In this document: positions 1 to 8,904 of the stretch, piece after piece | Layout of the letters: each line of letters begins with the position of its first letter | Position numbering within the stretch: position 1 is the stretch's first letter | NCBI GenBank assembly: GCA_964397995.1 | Contig: CAYNLG010000011.1 | Location: 1-63,824 of the forward strand | DNA length: 63,824 nt | Reading direction: 5' to 3' | DNA from: CAYNLG01 sp964397995 | Lineage (GTDB): Bacteria > Planctomycetota > Phycisphaerae > FEN-1346 | The notes under the pieces: model-generated | The model's input: the letters and a program-made list of their open reading frames with translations, nothing else | What the model was told of the DNA's origin: nothing | Database searches by the model: none | Program-made: the position numbers and the translations under genes

Positions 1-1
1 G

Positions 2-898
2 GCCGTGCGGGGCCTGTTTAATAAGCCGACCATCATCAACAACGTCGAGACGCTGGCCAACGTGCCGGTCGTGGTGGGGCGCGGGCCGGACGCCTTTGCC
101 GCCGTAGGCACCGATACGAGCAAGGGCACGAAGGTTTTCGCCCTCTCCGGGAAGGTCGAGCGGACCGGCCTCGTCGAGGTCGCCATGGGCACCAGCATCC
201 GCGACATCGTGATGACGATCGGCGGCGGGGTGCCCGGCGGCAAGGCCTTCAAGGCGGTCCAGATCGGCGGCCCGTCGGGCGGGTGCATCCCGGCCGACCA
301 CCTGGATATCGCCGTGGACTACGAGTCCCTGCGCCAGTTCGGGGCCATGATGGGCTCCGGCGGCCTCGTCGTCATGGACGAGGACACCTGCATGGTGGAC
401 GTCGCCAAGTTCTTCATGGACTTCATCCAGCGGGAGAGCTGCGGCAAATGCATCCCGTGCCGCGAGGGCACCCGACGCATGCTCGAAATCCTCCAGCGGA
501 TTACCCGCAGCCGCCGCGAAGAGACCCAGGACGCGGCCCTGGAACGGTTCAAGGGCATCATGTACCTGACGCGGCTGGGCGAGGTGATCAAGGACACCAG
601 CCTGTGCGGATTGGGCCAGACGGCCCCGAATCCGGTGCTGTCGACGCTCCGGTGGTTCCGCGACGAGTACGAGGCCCACGTCTACGAGCGGAAATGCCCC
701 GCGGGGGCCTGTACGGACCTGCTGACGTACCGCATCGACCCGGACCTCTGCAAGGGATGCACGCTGTGTGCCCGGCAGTGCCCGGCGGACGCCATCCTGG
801 GGGCGCCGAAGAGCCCGCACCACATCGTGCCGGAGCGGTGCGTGGGGTGCGGCGCGTGCCTGGAGGCGTGTAAGTTCGACGCCGTGACGGTGGACTAG
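2..898 (+). CDS. NADH-binding (NuoF/HndC/HydB-type) hydrogenase subunit, 5' truncated
   Basis: C-terminal part of the flavin subunit that passes electrons between NAD(P)H and an [FeFe]-hydrogenase. The frame is open to the window edge, so the N-terminal FMN/NADH domain lies outside; the GTG at position 5 is internal. The piece opens in the NuoF region around NNVETLANVP, continues through an SLBB-like stretch and reaches the [4Fe-4S] motif ESCGKCIPCR near residue 143. It ends with two ferredoxin clusters (CKGCTLCARQCP and CVGCGACLEACK). That C-terminal ferredoxin extension is typical of trimeric or tetrameric NAD(P)-linked and bifurcating hydrogenases and is absent from complex I NuoF. It lies 19 bp before hydA in the same operon. 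Family is certain; NAD versus NADP and bifurcation cannot be read from this fragment. Confidence 0.93.
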   Translation, partial: AVRGLFNKPTIINNVETLANVPVVVGRGPDAFAAVGTDTSKGTKVFALSGKVERTGLVEVAMGTSIRDIVMTIGGGVPGGKAFKAVQIGGPSGGCIPADHLDIAVDYESLRQFGAMMGSGGLVVMDEDTCMVDVAKFFMDFIQRESCGKCIPCREGTRRMLEILQRITRSRREETQDAALERFKGIMYLTRLGEVIKDTSLCGLGQTAPNPVLSTLRWFRDEYEAHVYERKCPAGACTDLLTYRIDPDLCKGCTLCARQCPADAILGAPKSPHHIVPERCVGCGACLEACKFDAVTVD

Positions 899-917
899 AC
901 CAAGGACGAGGTGACCC

Positions 918-2639
918 GTGATCCCGATCGAGGTAAACGGCCGCACGGTCCAGGCGAAACGGGGCGAAATGCTCCTGGAGACGCTTCGCCGGGCCGGCGT
1001 CCACGTGCCGACCCTCTGCCACATGGACGGCCTCTTCCCGAGCGGCGCGTGCCGCATGTGCGTCGTCCAGCTGGACGGCACCGGCAAGATCGTCCCGAGC
1101 TGCGCCTATCCGGTGACCGAGTCGGTACGCGTGCAGACGCACAGCCCGCGGGTCGTGCGGGCCCGGAAGACGATCATCGAGCTGCTGCTCGCGGACCACC
1201 CGGACGAGTGCCTCTACTGCGTGCGGAACCGGCACTGCGAGCTCCAGAGCCTGGCGGAGGAGCTGGGCGTTCGCGAGCGCCGCTATTCGGGCCAGAAAAG
1301 CACCTACAAGGTCGATACGTCGAGCCCGTCGATCACCCGGGACCCGTCGAAGTGCATCCTGTGCGGCCGGTGCGTGCGGGTCTGCGAGGAGGTCCAGGGG
1401 GTGGCGGCCATCGATTTCAGCGGGCGCGGCAGCGCCACGACCGTCGGCACGGCCTTCGACGAGGGTCTGAACGTCTCCAGCTGCATCAACTGCGGCCAGT
1501 GCGTCATGGTCTGTCCGACGGGGGCCCTGCGGGAGCAGAGCGCCATCAAGGAGGTCCTGGAGGCCCTGGATGACCCGGAGATGACGGTCGTCGCCCAGCA
1601 CGCCCCCAGCGTCAGCGTCACGCTGGCCGAGGAATTCGGTGTCAAACCGGGCACGGACGTGGCCGGGGCGATGACGGCGGCCTTGCGGCACCTGGGGTTC
1701 GACCGGGTCTTCGACACGGCCTTCGCGGCCGACCTGACGGTCATGGAAGAGGGCTCGGAACTCGTCCAGAGGCTGCGGCAGGGCGGTCCGCTGCCCATGA
1801 TGACCAGCTGTTCGCCCGGATGGATCAAGTTCGTCGAGACCTTCTACCCGGACATGGTGGACCACCTCTCGACCTGCAAGAGCCCGCAGCAGATGCTCGG
1901 GGCGGTCATCAAGGGCCCCTGGGCCCAGCGCGAGGGCCTGGACCCGGCCAAGATCTTCAGCGTCTCGCTGATGCCGTGTACCGCCAAGAAGTTCGAGGCG
2001 GAACGGCCCGAAATGGCCGTCAACGGCGTCCCGGACATCGACGCCGTCCTGACGACCCGCGAGCTGGCCCGGGTGCTCCGCATGCGGGGCATCGCCCTGG
2101 ACGGCCTCGCCCCGGAGCCGCCGGACATGCCCTACGGCGACCGGTCCTCGGCCGGGAAGCTCTTTGGGGCCTCCGGCGGGGTGATGGAGGCGGCCATCCG
2201 GACCGCCCACGCCCTGGTGACGGGCCGCGAACTGGGCAACCTGAAGGTCCAGGCGGTCCGGGGCCTGAAGGGTGTGAAACAGGCCTCCGTGGACCTGGAC
2301 GGGACCACGCTGAACGTCGCGGTCGTCAGCGGCCTCGCGAACGCCCGGGACCTGCTGGAGAAGGTCCGCGCCGGCCACGTGGACCTGCACTTCATCGAGG
2401 TGATGACGTGTCCGGGCGGGTGCATCGCGGGCGGCGGTCAGCCTTTGGGGGCGGACCCGGAGGCCGTCCAGGCCCGGATGCAGACGCTCTACAAGATCGA
2501 CCGCGACGAGGCGGTCCGTACCGCGCACGCAAACCCCGCCGTGCAAAAGCTTTACGACGAGGTGCTGGGCGAGCCGCTGAGCGAGAGGAGCCACCACCTC
2601 CTCCACACCCGCTACGGCGCCCGCGAGGTTGTGAGGTAG
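918..2639 (+). CDS. hydA: [FeFe]-hydrogenase catalytic subunit (HydA/HndD type)
   Basis: Cytoplasmic enzyme that interconverts H2 with protons and electrons, working with the NuoF-like subunit just upstream. The 573 residues match HndD-type length. An N-terminal [2Fe-2S] domain has Cys34, 45, 48 and 62. A His-Cys3 cluster segment follows (DHPDECLYCVRNRHC), then two [4Fe-4S] motifs (CILCGRCVRVC, CINCGQCVMVC) and the H-cluster domain. H-cluster motifs are L1 TSCSPGW (Cys298), L2 MPCTAKKFE (Cys354) and L3 with Cys498 and Cys502. L1 reads Cys-Ser where clostridial enzymes have Cys-Cys (see findings). The start is GTG at 918, preceded by GGACGAGGT. Neighbours supply sensor and maturation functions. 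Identification is secure; in vivo direction of catalysis is not known. Confidence 0.97.
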   Translation: MIPIEVNGRTVQAKRGEMLLETLRRAGVHVPTLCHMDGLFPSGACRMCVVQLDGTGKIVPSCAYPVTESVRVQTHSPRVVRARKTIIELLLADHPDECLYCVRNRHCELQSLAEELGVRERRYSGQKSTYKVDTSSPSITRDPSKCILCGRCVRVCEEVQGVAAIDFSGRGSATTVGTAFDEGLNVSSCINCGQCVMVCPTGALREQSAIKEVLEALDDPEMTVVAQHAPSVSVTLAEEFGVKPGTDVAGAMTAALRHLGFDRVFDTAFAADLTVMEEGSELVQRLRQGGPLPMMTSCSPGWIKFVETFYPDMVDHLSTCKSPQQMLGAVIKGPWAQREGLDPAKIFSVSLMPCTAKKFEAERPEMAVNGVPDIDAVLTTRELARVLRMRGIALDGLAPEPPDMPYGDRSSAGKLFGASGGVMEAAIRTAHALVTGRELGNLKVQAVRGLKGVKQASVDLDGTTLNVAVVSGLANARDLLEKVRAGHVDLHFIEVMTCPGGCIAGGGQPLGADPEAVQARMQTLYKIDRDEAVRTAHANPAVQKLYDEVLGEPLSERSHHLLHTRYGAREVVR

Positions 2640-2702
2640 CCCGGGAGCCCGAGCCCGCGTAAGATGGCAGAAGCGCGACACGCCGCACCGACGAGACGAG
2701 CC

Positions 2703-4769
2703 ATGAAGCACGCCCAGAACATCCCGCTGGTCACCACCATCAAGGAGCGGTGCCGCGTCTGCTACACCTGCGTCCGCGAGTGCCCCGCCAAGGCCATCCG
2801 TATCGCCGAAGGCCAGGCGGAGGTCATTCCGGAGCGGTGTATCGGGTGCGGCAACTGCGTCCGGGTCTGCAGCCAGCACGCCAAGCAGGTCCTGCGGTCT
2901 CGGGACGACGTGGCCAACCTGCTGGCGGCCCCCGGGCGGGTGGCGGCGGTGCTGGCGCCCAGTTTCCCGGCCGAATTCGGCGAATGGGACCACGAAATCC
3001 TCGTCGGCATGCTGCGCCGACTGGGGTTCGACCTCGTGGGAGAGGTCAGCTTCGGGGCCGACCTGGTGGCCGAGCGGTACCGGCGGCTGCTGGAGGCCGA
3101 TACGGAGCATCGCTGGATCGCCACGAGCTGCCCGGGCATCATCGGGTTCGTCGAGCGGTACCACCCGGAGCTGGTCGACGCCCTGGCGCCGATCGTCTCG
3201 CCGATGGTGGCGACGGCCCGCGTTGTGCACCGGGCCTACGGCGACGACGTCAAGGTGGTTTTCATCGGCCCGTGCATCGCCAAGAAGGGCGAGGCGGCCA
3301 GCCGGGCGATCCAGGGCGAGATTGTGAGTGTGCTCACATTCGAGGAACTCCGGGTCCTGCTGACCGAGCGGGGCATCGCCCCCGAGGCGACCGAGCCGAG
3401 CGACTTCGACCCGCCGCACGGCGGCGTGGGGGCCCTCTTTCCCATCGCCCGGGGGTCGCTGCAGGCGGCCCACCTGCCCGAGGACCTGATGGCGGGCGAG
3501 GTGGTGGCGGCCGAGGGGCGGTTGAACTTTCCGGCGGCCCTGAAGGAGTTCGAGAGCGGGGACCTGGACGCGCGGCTGCTGGAGGTTCTGTGCTGCGACG
3601 GGTGCATCATGGGGGCGGGGGCGACCACCGACGCGCCGCTGTTCAGCCGCCGTAGCCGCGTCAGCCAGCACGTCCGACGCCGCATGGAGGCCCTCGACCT
3701 GGCCGCCTGGCGCCGCGAGGTCGAGTCGTACGCCGACCTGGATCTGGGGCGGACCTTCCACCGGAACGACCAGCGGATTCCGGTGCCGGAGGAGGCGGAA
3801 TTGGGCGAAATCCTGGCCCGGATGGGCAAGTTCGGGCCGGAGGACGAACTGAACTGCGGGGCATGCGGTTACGACAGCTGCCGCGAGCACGCCGTGGCCA
3901 TCTACAAAGGCCTCGCCGAGAGCGAAATGTGTTTGCCGCACACCATCGAGCACCTGCGGCGGACGATCGGCAAGCTGAACCTGTCGAACGAGCAACTGGC
4001 CTCGACGCAGGAGGCCCTGATGCAGTCGGAGAAGCTGGCCAGCATGGGCCAACTGGCCGCGGGCATCGCTCACGAGGTCAATAATCCCCTCGGTGTGGTG
4101 CTGATGTACGCGCACCTGCTGCTGGAGGAGGCGGAGAAGCGGAAGGCCGACCCGAACCTGGCCGACGACCTGAAGATGATCGCCGAGCAGGCCGACCGGT
4201 GCAAAACGATCGTCTCCGGCCTCCTGCACTTCGCCCGGCAGAACAAGGTCGCGCTGGAGCCGGCGAACGTGCCGGACCTGGTGGACCGGACGCTGAAGGC
4301 CCTTGTGGCCCCGGATGGCGTCGAGGTGGTCGTCGAACACGCCCTCGGCAGCCGCATGGCCGAGATCGACCGCGACCAGGTCGCCCAGCTCCTGACGAAT
4401 CTGGTGACGAACGCGTACGCGGCCATGGAGGGCGGCGGGCGTCTCACTGTGCGGACCTCCGGCGACCCCGACGAGGTCCGCCTCGAGGTCGCCGACACCG
4501 GATGCGGTATCCCGAAAGACCACGTGGCCAAGATCTTCGAGCCCTTCTTTACGACCAAGCAGATCGGCAAGGGCACCGGGTTGGGCTTGGCGGTGACCTA
4601 CGGCATCGTCAAGATGCACCGCGGCGACATCACGGTGGCTTCCAACGCGGACCCGGCGGCCGGTCCCACCGGCACGACCTTCACCGTCATCTTGCCGCGC
4701 AAGGCCCGGGCGGAGGAGCCGGCGGCCGTGGGCGGCTTGGCCGACGAGGCCGGCGCCCTGCTCGGATGA
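2703..4769 (+). CDS. Hydrogenase-like H2 sensor fused to histidine kinase (group C type)
   Basis: Probable H2- or redox-sensing kinase of about 688 residues. Order of parts: two [4Fe-4S] ferredoxin motifs (CRVCYTCVRECP, CIGCGNCVRVC), an H-cluster-like domain, a [4Fe-4S] domain (CGACGYDSC) and a histidine kinase. The H-cluster Cys ligands look complete: Cys143, Cys191, Cys297, Cys301. The kinase has phospho-acceptor His457 in GIAHEVNNPLG, an N box and G boxes (ADTGCGIP, GTGLGLAV). No PAS domain is evident. The layout fits the histidine-kinase-linked sensory [FeFe]-hydrogenases (group C1 in HydDB terms). I prefer ATG 2703; an in-frame ATG at 2664 would add 13 residues that do not look conserved. 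It sits between hydA and two response-regulator genes, its likely partners. H2 as the signal is inferred. Confidence 0.9.
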   Translation: MKHAQNIPLVTTIKERCRVCYTCVRECPAKAIRIAEGQAEVIPERCIGCGNCVRVCSQHAKQVLRSRDDVANLLAAPGRVAAVLAPSFPAEFGEWDHEILVGMLRRLGFDLVGEVSFGADLVAERYRRLLEADTEHRWIATSCPGIIGFVERYHPELVDALAPIVSPMVATARVVHRAYGDDVKVVFIGPCIAKKGEAASRAIQGEIVSVLTFEELRVLLTERGIAPEATEPSDFDPPHGGVGALFPIARGSLQAAHLPEDLMAGEVVAAEGRLNFPAALKEFESGDLDARLLEVLCCDGCIMGAGATTDAPLFSRRSRVSQHVRRRMEALDLAAWRREVESYADLDLGRTFHRNDQRIPVPEEAELGEILARMGKFGPEDELNCGACGYDSCREHAVAIYKGLAESEMCLPHTIEHLRRTIGKLNLSNEQLASTQEALMQSEKLASMGQLAAGIAHEVNNPLGVVLMYAHLLLEEAEKRKADPNLADDLKMIAEQADRCKTIVSGLLHFARQNKVALEPANVPDLVDRTLKALVAPDGVEVVVEHALGSRMAEIDRDQVAQLLTNLVTNAYAAMEGGGRLTVRTSGDPDEVRLEVADTGCGIPKDHVAKIFEPFFTTKQIGKGTGLGLAVTYGIVKMHRGDITVASNADPAAGPTGTTFTVILPRKARAEEPAAVGGLADEAGALLG

Positions 4770-4791
4770 ACCCCAGGGGGAGCGGAACGCT

Positions 4792-5190
4792 ATGACCGAC
4801 GCACCCAAGAAGACGATCCTGGTGGCCGACGACGACGTCGACTTCCGGACCCAGATGGCCGTTCAGCTTCGGGCGGCCGGCTACGAGGTCCTCGAGGCCG
4901 ACGGCCAGGCCGAGGCCGAAGCCGTCCTGAAGGACCACCGGCCGGACTTGGCGATCGTCGACCTGATGATGGAGCATGCCGACGGCGGCTTTGCCCTGTG
5001 CTACCATATCAAGAAGCAGGACGCGGCCATCCCGGTGATCCTGGTGACGGCGGTGGCGAGCGAGACGGGGCACCGGTTTGACGCGGCCACGGACGAGGAG
5101 CGGTCGTGGGTCAAGGCCGACGCGCTGCTCGCCAAACCCGTGCGGTTCGAGCAGCTGTGCCGCGAGATGAAGCGCCTGATGAAGGACTGA
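4792..5190 (+). CDS. Single-domain response regulator
   Basis: A 132-residue stand-alone receiver (CheY-like) with no output domain. It has the acidic pocket VADDDVD, phospho-acceptor Asp57 in VDLMM and the conserved Lys in LAKP. It starts 22 bp after the sensor kinase and ends 2 bp before a receiver-kinase hybrid, so it is probably an intermediate in a relay from the hydrogenase-like kinase to the hybrid protein. With no DNA-binding domain, transcriptional output must come from elsewhere. Receiver identity is sure; the partner assignment rests on gene order. Confidence 0.93.
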   Translation: MTDAPKKTILVADDDVDFRTQMAVQLRAAGYEVLEADGQAEAEAVLKDHRPDLAIVDLMMEHADGGFALCYHIKKQDAAIPVILVTAVASETGHRFDAATDEERSWVKADALLAKPVRFEQLCREMKRLMKD

Positions 5191-5192
5191 CC

Positions 5193-6371
5193 ATGGCCGA
5201 GACGCTGAAGCTGCTGGTGGCCGACGACGAGCCGGGGATGCGGCTCGGGGTGCGGCGTGCGCTGCGCGACTTCAGCGTATCCCTGCCGGATGTGGGCGTT
5301 GACGTCGGGTTCGAGGTCGGCGAGGCCCCCACCGGCGAAGAGGCCGTCGAGACGGTCCGACGCGACGGCTGCCACATCCTGCTCCTCGACTATAAGTTGC
5401 CCGGCATCAGTGGGTTAGAGGTGCTGGACGCCCTGTCGGGGACGCCGGATCTGCTGGTGATCATGATCACGGCGTACGCGTCGCTGGACACGGCCGTTAG
5501 CGCCGTCAAACGCGGGGCGTACGACTTCCTCGCCAAGCCGTTCACGCCGAGCGAACTGAAGAGCGCCGTCCGGAAGGCCGCGGGGCGGCTGATCCTGGCG
5601 CAACAGGCGCGGCGGCTGGCCCAGGAGAAGCGGCAGGTCCGCTTCCAGCTCATCTCGGTGCTCGCGCACGAGTTGAAGGCCCCGATTGCGGCCGTGGAGG
5701 GGTACCTGCGGATTCTGCGGGACCGCACCGCCGGCGACGACCCCTCCGCGTACGAGGGTATGGTGGACCGGTCGCTGACCCGCCTGGAGGGCATGCGGAA
5801 GCTGATCATCGATCTCCTGGACATGACGCGGATCGAGTCGGGCCAGAAGCGGCGCGACCTGGCCGAGGTCGACGCCGTCGAGGTCGCCCGCCAGGCCATC
5901 GAAACCGTCCTGCCGCGTGCCGAGGAGCGGGATATCGCCGTCGAGCTCCACGCCGAAGGGGCCGAGCCGCTGACGGCCGACCGCGGCGAGCTGGAGATCA
6001 TCCTGAACAACCTCGTCTCAAACGCGGTGAAGTACAACCGCGACGGCGGCCGCGTGGACGTGACCGTGGCCGGCGAGGGCGACGAGGTGGTGCTGACGGT
6101 GGCCGATACGGGCATCGGCATGGACCCGGAGGAGGTCGCCCGGGTTTTCGAGGACTTCGTGCGCATCCGCAACGCCAAGACCAAGCACATCGAGGGGAGC
6201 GGTCTGGGCCTCTCTATCGTGAAGAAACTGGCGGCCCTGTACGGCGGCACGGCGACCGTCACCAGCGAGGCGGACGTGGGGACCACGTTCACCGTGACGC
6301 TGAAACGGCATGCCGCCGCCGAGGCCGAGACGGCCGACGCCGACACCGAGAAGGCGACCGAGGCAACGTGA
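5193..6371 (+). CDS. Receiver-histidine kinase hybrid (N-terminal receiver)
   Basis: A 392-residue soluble signalling protein. The N-terminal receiver has Asp-Asp at 11-12, phospho-acceptor Asp66 in LLLDYKLPG and Lys115. A kinase follows with His159 in SVLAHELKAP, an N box (NNLVSNAVKYN), G1 box ADTGIGMD and G2 box GSGLGLS. The ATG at 5193 follows the previous stop by 2 bp; upstream in-frame codons lie inside the preceding gene. Its stop shares bases with the hydE start (TGATG at 6369-6373). A receiver before the kinase suggests that phosphorylation of the receiver controls the kinase. No transmembrane segment is visible, so it reads an internal signal, probably from the hydrogenase-like kinase. 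No DNA-binding output is encoded nearby. Confidence 0.92.
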   Translation: MAETLKLLVADDEPGMRLGVRRALRDFSVSLPDVGVDVGFEVGEAPTGEEAVETVRRDGCHILLLDYKLPGISGLEVLDALSGTPDLLVIMITAYASLDTAVSAVKRGAYDFLAKPFTPSELKSAVRKAAGRLILAQQARRLAQEKRQVRFQLISVLAHELKAPIAAVEGYLRILRDRTAGDDPSAYEGMVDRSLTRLEGMRKLIIDLLDMTRIESGQKRRDLAEVDAVEVARQAIETVLPRAEERDIAVELHAEGAEPLTADRGELEIILNNLVSNAVKYNRDGGRVDVTVAGEGDEVVLTVADTGIGMDPEEVARVFEDFVRIRNAKTKHIEGSGLGLSIVKKLAALYGGTATVTSEADVGTTFTVTLKRHAAAEAETADADTEKATEAT

Positions 6372-7453
6372 TGGACCGAGGCGAGATCACAACCTGGCTC
6401 CGGGAGACCGACCCCGAGCGGCTGGAGACGCTTTGGCGGCGGGCTGACCGCGTCCGCGCCGAGCACGTCGGCGACGCGGTCCACCTGCGCGGCCTGATCG
6501 AGGTCTCCAGCCACTGCGTCCGCCGGTGCATGTACTGCGGCCTGCGGGCCGAACGGACCGACGTGCCGCGCTACCGCATGACCGAAGCCGAAATCCTGGA
6601 CTGCGCCCGCCAGGCTGACGCGTTCGGCTACGGCACGGTGGTCATCCAGGCCGGCGAAGACTACGGCCTGACGCGGGAGTGGGTGGCCGGCGTGGTGCGG
6701 CGGATCAAGGCCGAAACACCGCTCGCCGTGACGCTCAGCCTGGGCGAGCGGCCGGACGCGGACCTCGCGGCCTGGCGCGACATTGGGGCCGACCGGTATC
6801 TCCTGCGGTTCGAGACCTCCTGCCGGGCCCTGTACGACCGCATCCATCCGCCGCGCGGCGGGAAGCGGTCCGACCGCTTCGCCATCCTCGCCCGGTTGCG
6901 GGAGCTCGGCTACGAGGTCGGGAGCGGCGTGATGATCGGCATTCCCGGCCAGACGTTCGAGGACTTGGCCGAGGACATCCTCTGGTTCGGGCGGCTGGAC
7001 CTGGACATGATCGGCGTCGGGCCGTTCATCGCCCATCCGGAGACGCCCCTGGGCGTGCCCGGGACCCTGCCGCCGGCTCCGGAGCACGACCAAGTCCCCG
7101 CGAGCGAGGCGATGACGTACAAGGTGGTGGCCCTGGCGCGCCTGGTGTGCCCGCGGACGAACATCCCGAGCACGACGGCCCTGGCGACGCTGAACCTGGC
7201 CGAGGGCCGCGAGCTGGGCCTCCAGCGGGGCGCCAACGTCGTGATGCCGAACCTGACGCCCGTCCGGTACCGGGCGCTATACGAGATCTACCCCGCCAAG
7301 GCGTGCATCGGCGAGAGTGCCGAGGATTGCCACGGGTGCATGCGGCGGCGGATCGAGTCCCTGGGCCGAACCGTCGGCGCGGGGCAGGGGCCTTCGCCGA
7401 ACTGGGAGGCCCGCCACGAGTCCGAGCGAACCCGAGTCGGAAGGACTGAGTGA
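6371..7453 (+). CDS. hydE: [FeFe]-hydrogenase maturase HydE (radical SAM)
   Basis: Radical SAM enzyme that helps build the binuclear iron site of the H-cluster from the iron-cysteine synthon made by HydG. About 360 residues, normal for HydE. The radical SAM triad is Cys49, Cys53 and Cys56 in CVRRCMYC, early in a TIM barrel, followed by HydE/BioB-like segments such as GSGVMIGIPGQT. The C-terminal tail has CHGC near residues 319-322, a possible extra cluster site seen only in some HydE proteins. The start ATG at 6371 overlaps the preceding TGA, and its own stop overlaps the hydG start in the same way, so the genes are probably translationally coupled. Confidence 0.95.
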   Translation: MDRGEITTWLRETDPERLETLWRRADRVRAEHVGDAVHLRGLIEVSSHCVRRCMYCGLRAERTDVPRYRMTEAEILDCARQADAFGYGTVVIQAGEDYGLTREWVAGVVRRIKAETPLAVTLSLGERPDADLAAWRDIGADRYLLRFETSCRALYDRIHPPRGGKRSDRFAILARLRELGYEVGSGVMIGIPGQTFEDLAEDILWFGRLDLDMIGVGPFIAHPETPLGVPGTLPPAPEHDQVPASEAMTYKVVALARLVCPRTNIPSTTALATLNLAEGRELGLQRGANVVMPNLTPVRYRALYEIYPAKACIGESAEDCHGCMRRRIESLGRTVGAGQGPSPNWEARHESERTRVGRTE

Positions 7454-8880
7454 TGGGTAAGCTGGTCGAGATGACATTGAGCCAGGGCGCCGTCGACTTC
7501 ATCGACGACGTGCGCCTCGAAGAGACCCTTCGCACGGCCGAGGCGGACCCGGCCCGCGTCCGCGACCTCATCGCCAAGAGCCGCGCCAAAGAGGCCCTGA
7601 GCGTCGAGGAGACGGCGGCGCTGCTGGCCGCCGACACGCCGGACCTGGTCGAGCAGATTTTCGACGGGGCCCGGTCGCTGAAGCGCGAGGTCTACGGCAA
7701 CCGGATCGTCCTCTTTGCCCCGGTCTACGTCGGCAACGCCTGCGTCAACGACTGCGGGTACTGTGCGTTCCGGTGCACCAACAAGGACGCCCTGCGGCGG
7801 ACGCTCACGCAGGAGGAGCTGCGCCATCAGGTGGAGGCCCTGGAGCGGAAGGGGCACAAGCGGCTGATCCTCGTCTGGGGCGAGCACCCGAACTACGACC
7901 CGGAGTTCATCGCCGAGTGCGTCCGGACCGTCTACGCCGTGAAGACCGAGCCCCACGGCGAAATCCGCCGCGTCAACATCAACGCCGCCCCCCTCGACCA
8001 CGAGGGTTACCGGATCGTCAAGGCCGCCGGCATCGGCACCTACCAGATCTTCCAGGAAACCTACCACCACGAGACGTACCGTCAGTGGCACCCGGCCGGG
8101 ACGCGGAAGGCCGACTACCTGTGGCGGCTCGACGGCCTGAGCCGCGCCTTCGAGGCCGGGTGTGACGACGTCGGCATCGGGGCCCTGTTCGGCCTGGCGG
8201 ACTGGCGGTTCGAGGTCCTGGGTCTGGTCAGCCACGCCCTGCACCTGCAGGACCGCCACGGCGTGGGGCCGCATACGATCAGCTTCCCGCGGCTTCGCCC
8301 GGCCCAGGGGGCGGAGCTGGACCTGCCGACGGTCGTCAATGACCGCGACTTCAAGCGGCTGATTGCCATTCTTCGCCTCGCGGTGCCCTATACGGGCCTC
8401 ATCCTGACCGCCCGTGAGAAGCCCGAAGTCCGCCGCGCCGTCATGGACTTCGGCGTCAGCCAGATCGACGCCGGCAGCCGCATCGAACTCGGCGGGTACA
8501 CCGAGGCGGGCGACGCCCAAGTGATGGAACGCGAGCAGTTCTCCCTGGGCGACGTCCGGAGCCTCGACGAGGTGGTCCGCGAGTTGGCCGAGACGGGCAA
8601 TATCCCCTCCTGGTGCACGGCCTGCTACCGCATCGGGCGGACCGGCGAGCACTTCATGGAGTTCGCCATCCCGGGCTTCATCAAGAAGTTCTGCACGCCG
8701 AACGCCCTGACGACCTTCATGGAGTACCTGGTCGATTACGCTTCGCCCGAGACCCGCGAGGTGGGTGAGCGGCGGGTGGCCGAAGAGGTCGCGAAGCTGC
8801 CCGAGGGGGAGATCCGCTCGCAACTTGCCGAACGGCTGGAGCGGATTCGCACCACCGACGACCGGGATCTGTACTTCTAG
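7453..8880 (+). CDS. hydG: [FeFe]-hydrogenase maturase HydG (tyrosine lyase)
   Basis: Radical SAM tyrosine lyase that makes the CO and cyanide ligands and the Fe(CO)2(CN)-cysteine synthon of the H-cluster. It has 475 residues, standard for HydG. The N-terminal SAM cluster triad is Cys97, Cys101, Cys104 in CVNDCGYC. The C-terminal auxiliary cluster motif Cx2Cx22C is intact with Cys388, Cys391 and Cys414; this separates HydG from ThiH. The start ATG at 7453 overlaps the hydE stop. The aspartate ammonia-lyase gene follows after 24 bp. Both clusters are complete, so an active enzyme is expected. Confidence 0.97.
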   Translation: MGKLVEMTLSQGAVDFIDDVRLEETLRTAEADPARVRDLIAKSRAKEALSVEETAALLAADTPDLVEQIFDGARSLKREVYGNRIVLFAPVYVGNACVNDCGYCAFRCTNKDALRRTLTQEELRHQVEALERKGHKRLILVWGEHPNYDPEFIAECVRTVYAVKTEPHGEIRRVNINAAPLDHEGYRIVKAAGIGTYQIFQETYHHETYRQWHPAGTRKADYLWRLDGLSRAFEAGCDDVGIGALFGLADWRFEVLGLVSHALHLQDRHGVGPHTISFPRLRPAQGAELDLPTVVNDRDFKRLIAILRLAVPYTGLILTAREKPEVRRAVMDFGVSQIDAGSRIELGGYTEAGDAQVMEREQFSLGDVRSLDEVVRELAETGNIPSWCTACYRIGRTGEHFMEFAIPGFIKKFCTPNALTTFMEYLVDYASPETREVGERRVAEEVAKLPEGEIRSQLAERLERIRTTDDRDLYF

Positions 8881-8904
8881 CGCCCGGCGGGGGGTCGTTA
8901 CGCG

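Noticed and set aside
588..4808. 1406-codon open frame on the - strand across the hydrogenase genes
   Set aside because: Shadow of GC-rich coding on the + strand; its translation has no family pattern, while the + strand shows intact hydrogenase motifs.
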